From assembly GCA_030836185.1 (NCBI GenBank), contig JAURQH010000067.1:53082-117081 (forward strand): 64,000 bases of DNA, in the 5' to 3' direction. A program made the position numbers and the translations under genes. The first letter of the stretch is position 1. Each line of letters opens with the position of its first letter. The stretch comes from Planctomycetota bacterium (GTDB lineage Bacteria; Planctomycetota; Planctomycetia; Planctomycetales; Planctomycetaceae). The notes beneath the pieces were generated by a model. That model saw only the letters and a list, made by a program, of their open reading frames with translations. It was not told the DNA's origin and searched no databases. Shown piece after piece: positions 63,836 through 64,000 of the stretch.

Positions 63836-63858
63836 GTAGGCCCGGTTTGAACGGCCAG
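63836..63858 (+). repeat. REP palindrome, family 1, degenerate
   Basis: GTAGGCCCGGTTTGAACGGC then CAG: stem broken by two changes versus unit 1. Confidence 0.7.
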
Positions 63859-63953
63859 CATCAGGCGACAGCTTACTCTGGATGACTCAGCCTGGTGCCC
63901 TGCCCTCTCTTGCGTGGGCATGTAACAGAGAAGGCCCAGACAATGAGATCTTA

Positions 63954-63975
63954 GTAGGTCATGCTCCCGCATGAC
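63954..63975. repeat. palindrome, family 4, copy 3
   Basis: Identical to copies 1 and 2; the third composite unit is cut by the window end inside its family 1 REP (63994 onward). Confidence 0.8.
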
Positions 63976-64000
63976 TTCCTCCTCACGGTGAATGTAGGGC

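Larger units (their letters stand above)
63488..64000. repeat. composite 157-bp tandem repeat array running off the window
   Basis: After hisG there are two full units (starts 63639 and 63796) and the beginning of a third (63954), period 157-158 bp. Each unit is GTAGGTCATGCTCCCGCATGAC, CTTCCTCCTCAC, a family 1 REP or its degenerate copy (63679-63701; 63836-63858), then a CAGGCGAGAGCTTACTCTGG segment and GCCCTC...GTGGGCAT. No ORF. The first unit is preceded by a degenerate GCCCCGGATTTACCGGAC (near 63607). Confidence 0.75.

Noticed and set aside
63488..64000. CRISPR array
   Set aside because: Unit length (157 bp) and palindromic composition do not fit repeat-spacer structure and no cas gene is nearby.

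Overview
The window reads as chromosomal DNA of a planctomycete (order Planctomycetales by gene content; no species call is attempted). The evidence is two DUF1559 pseudopilin-like proteins with the H-x9-DG tail, a DUF1549/DUF1553-DUF1501 gene pair, a transthyretin-like lipoprotein beside a DUF1559 gene, weak or missing Shine-Dalgarno sequences at many starts, frequent GTG and TTG starts, genes mixed on both strands with few long operons, and many short palindromic intergenic repeats. About 62 protein genes are supported. I saw no rRNA, tRNA or CRISPR array.

Layout. 0-9.5 kb: start of rpsB, a lipoprotein, priA, a molybdopterin-fold protein, a DUF1559 gene with an in-frame TGA, a nitrilase-family hydrolase, a DUF2293 protein, pyrD, a tiny lipoprotein and an HU protein with a proline-rich tail. 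9.9-20.4 kb: a YkgJ-type cysteine-cluster protein divergent from mobA, then nadD, two small membrane proteins, an SDR, an FAD oxidoreductase, an exported amidohydrolase, a PTS-EIIA/bicarbonate-transporter fusion, a sulfotransferase and a secreted beta-propeller. 21-25.6 kb: nadA, then a YjhG-type D-xylonate dehydratase translationally coupled to a di-heme cytochrome c. 25.6-27.7 kb is the clearest accessory patch: a RAYT transposase framed by inverted REP palindromes, an AT-rich AbiJ-like gene, and a 580-bp repeat-filled gap.

27.7-34 kb: a VOC protein, a PAP2 phosphatase, a membrane protein with an ACP-like tail, an APC permease, a DUF188 protein and a membrane protein with a low-complexity linker. 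34.0-40.2 kb is a tight polyphosphate operon: ROK sugar kinase, Ppx/GppA, PPK1, SixA-like phosphatase, PPK2. 40.2-44.2 kb: radical SAM protein, zinc-finger membrane protein, Crp/Fnr regulator, NAD(P)HX epimerase, SDR. 44.2-54.3 kb: the DUF1501/DUF1549 pair, a GntP permease with an unusual insert, DUF454, a catalytically degenerate phosphohexomutase divergent from holA, a small hypothetical, and the second DUF1559 gene with its lipoprotein. 54.5-64 kb: murJ, aminotransferase, VOC protein, trpS-membrane protein-acpS, LOG-family protein, cysC, hisI, hisG, then a composite repeat array running off the end.

Most interesting: (1) a bacterial Band-3-like transporter carrying a recognisable EIIA domain with the phosphorylatable-type histidine, the fold known for the cytoplasmic domain of animal Band 3; (2) a RAYT gene with its inverted flanking REPs and about ten dispersed copies of that palindrome in the same window; (3) the polyphosphate operon headed by a ROK kinase; (4) a phosphohexomutase relative that has lost its active serine. 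Several housekeeping functions (nadD, nadA, NAD(P)HX epimerase; hisI, hisG) are close but not in shared operons.
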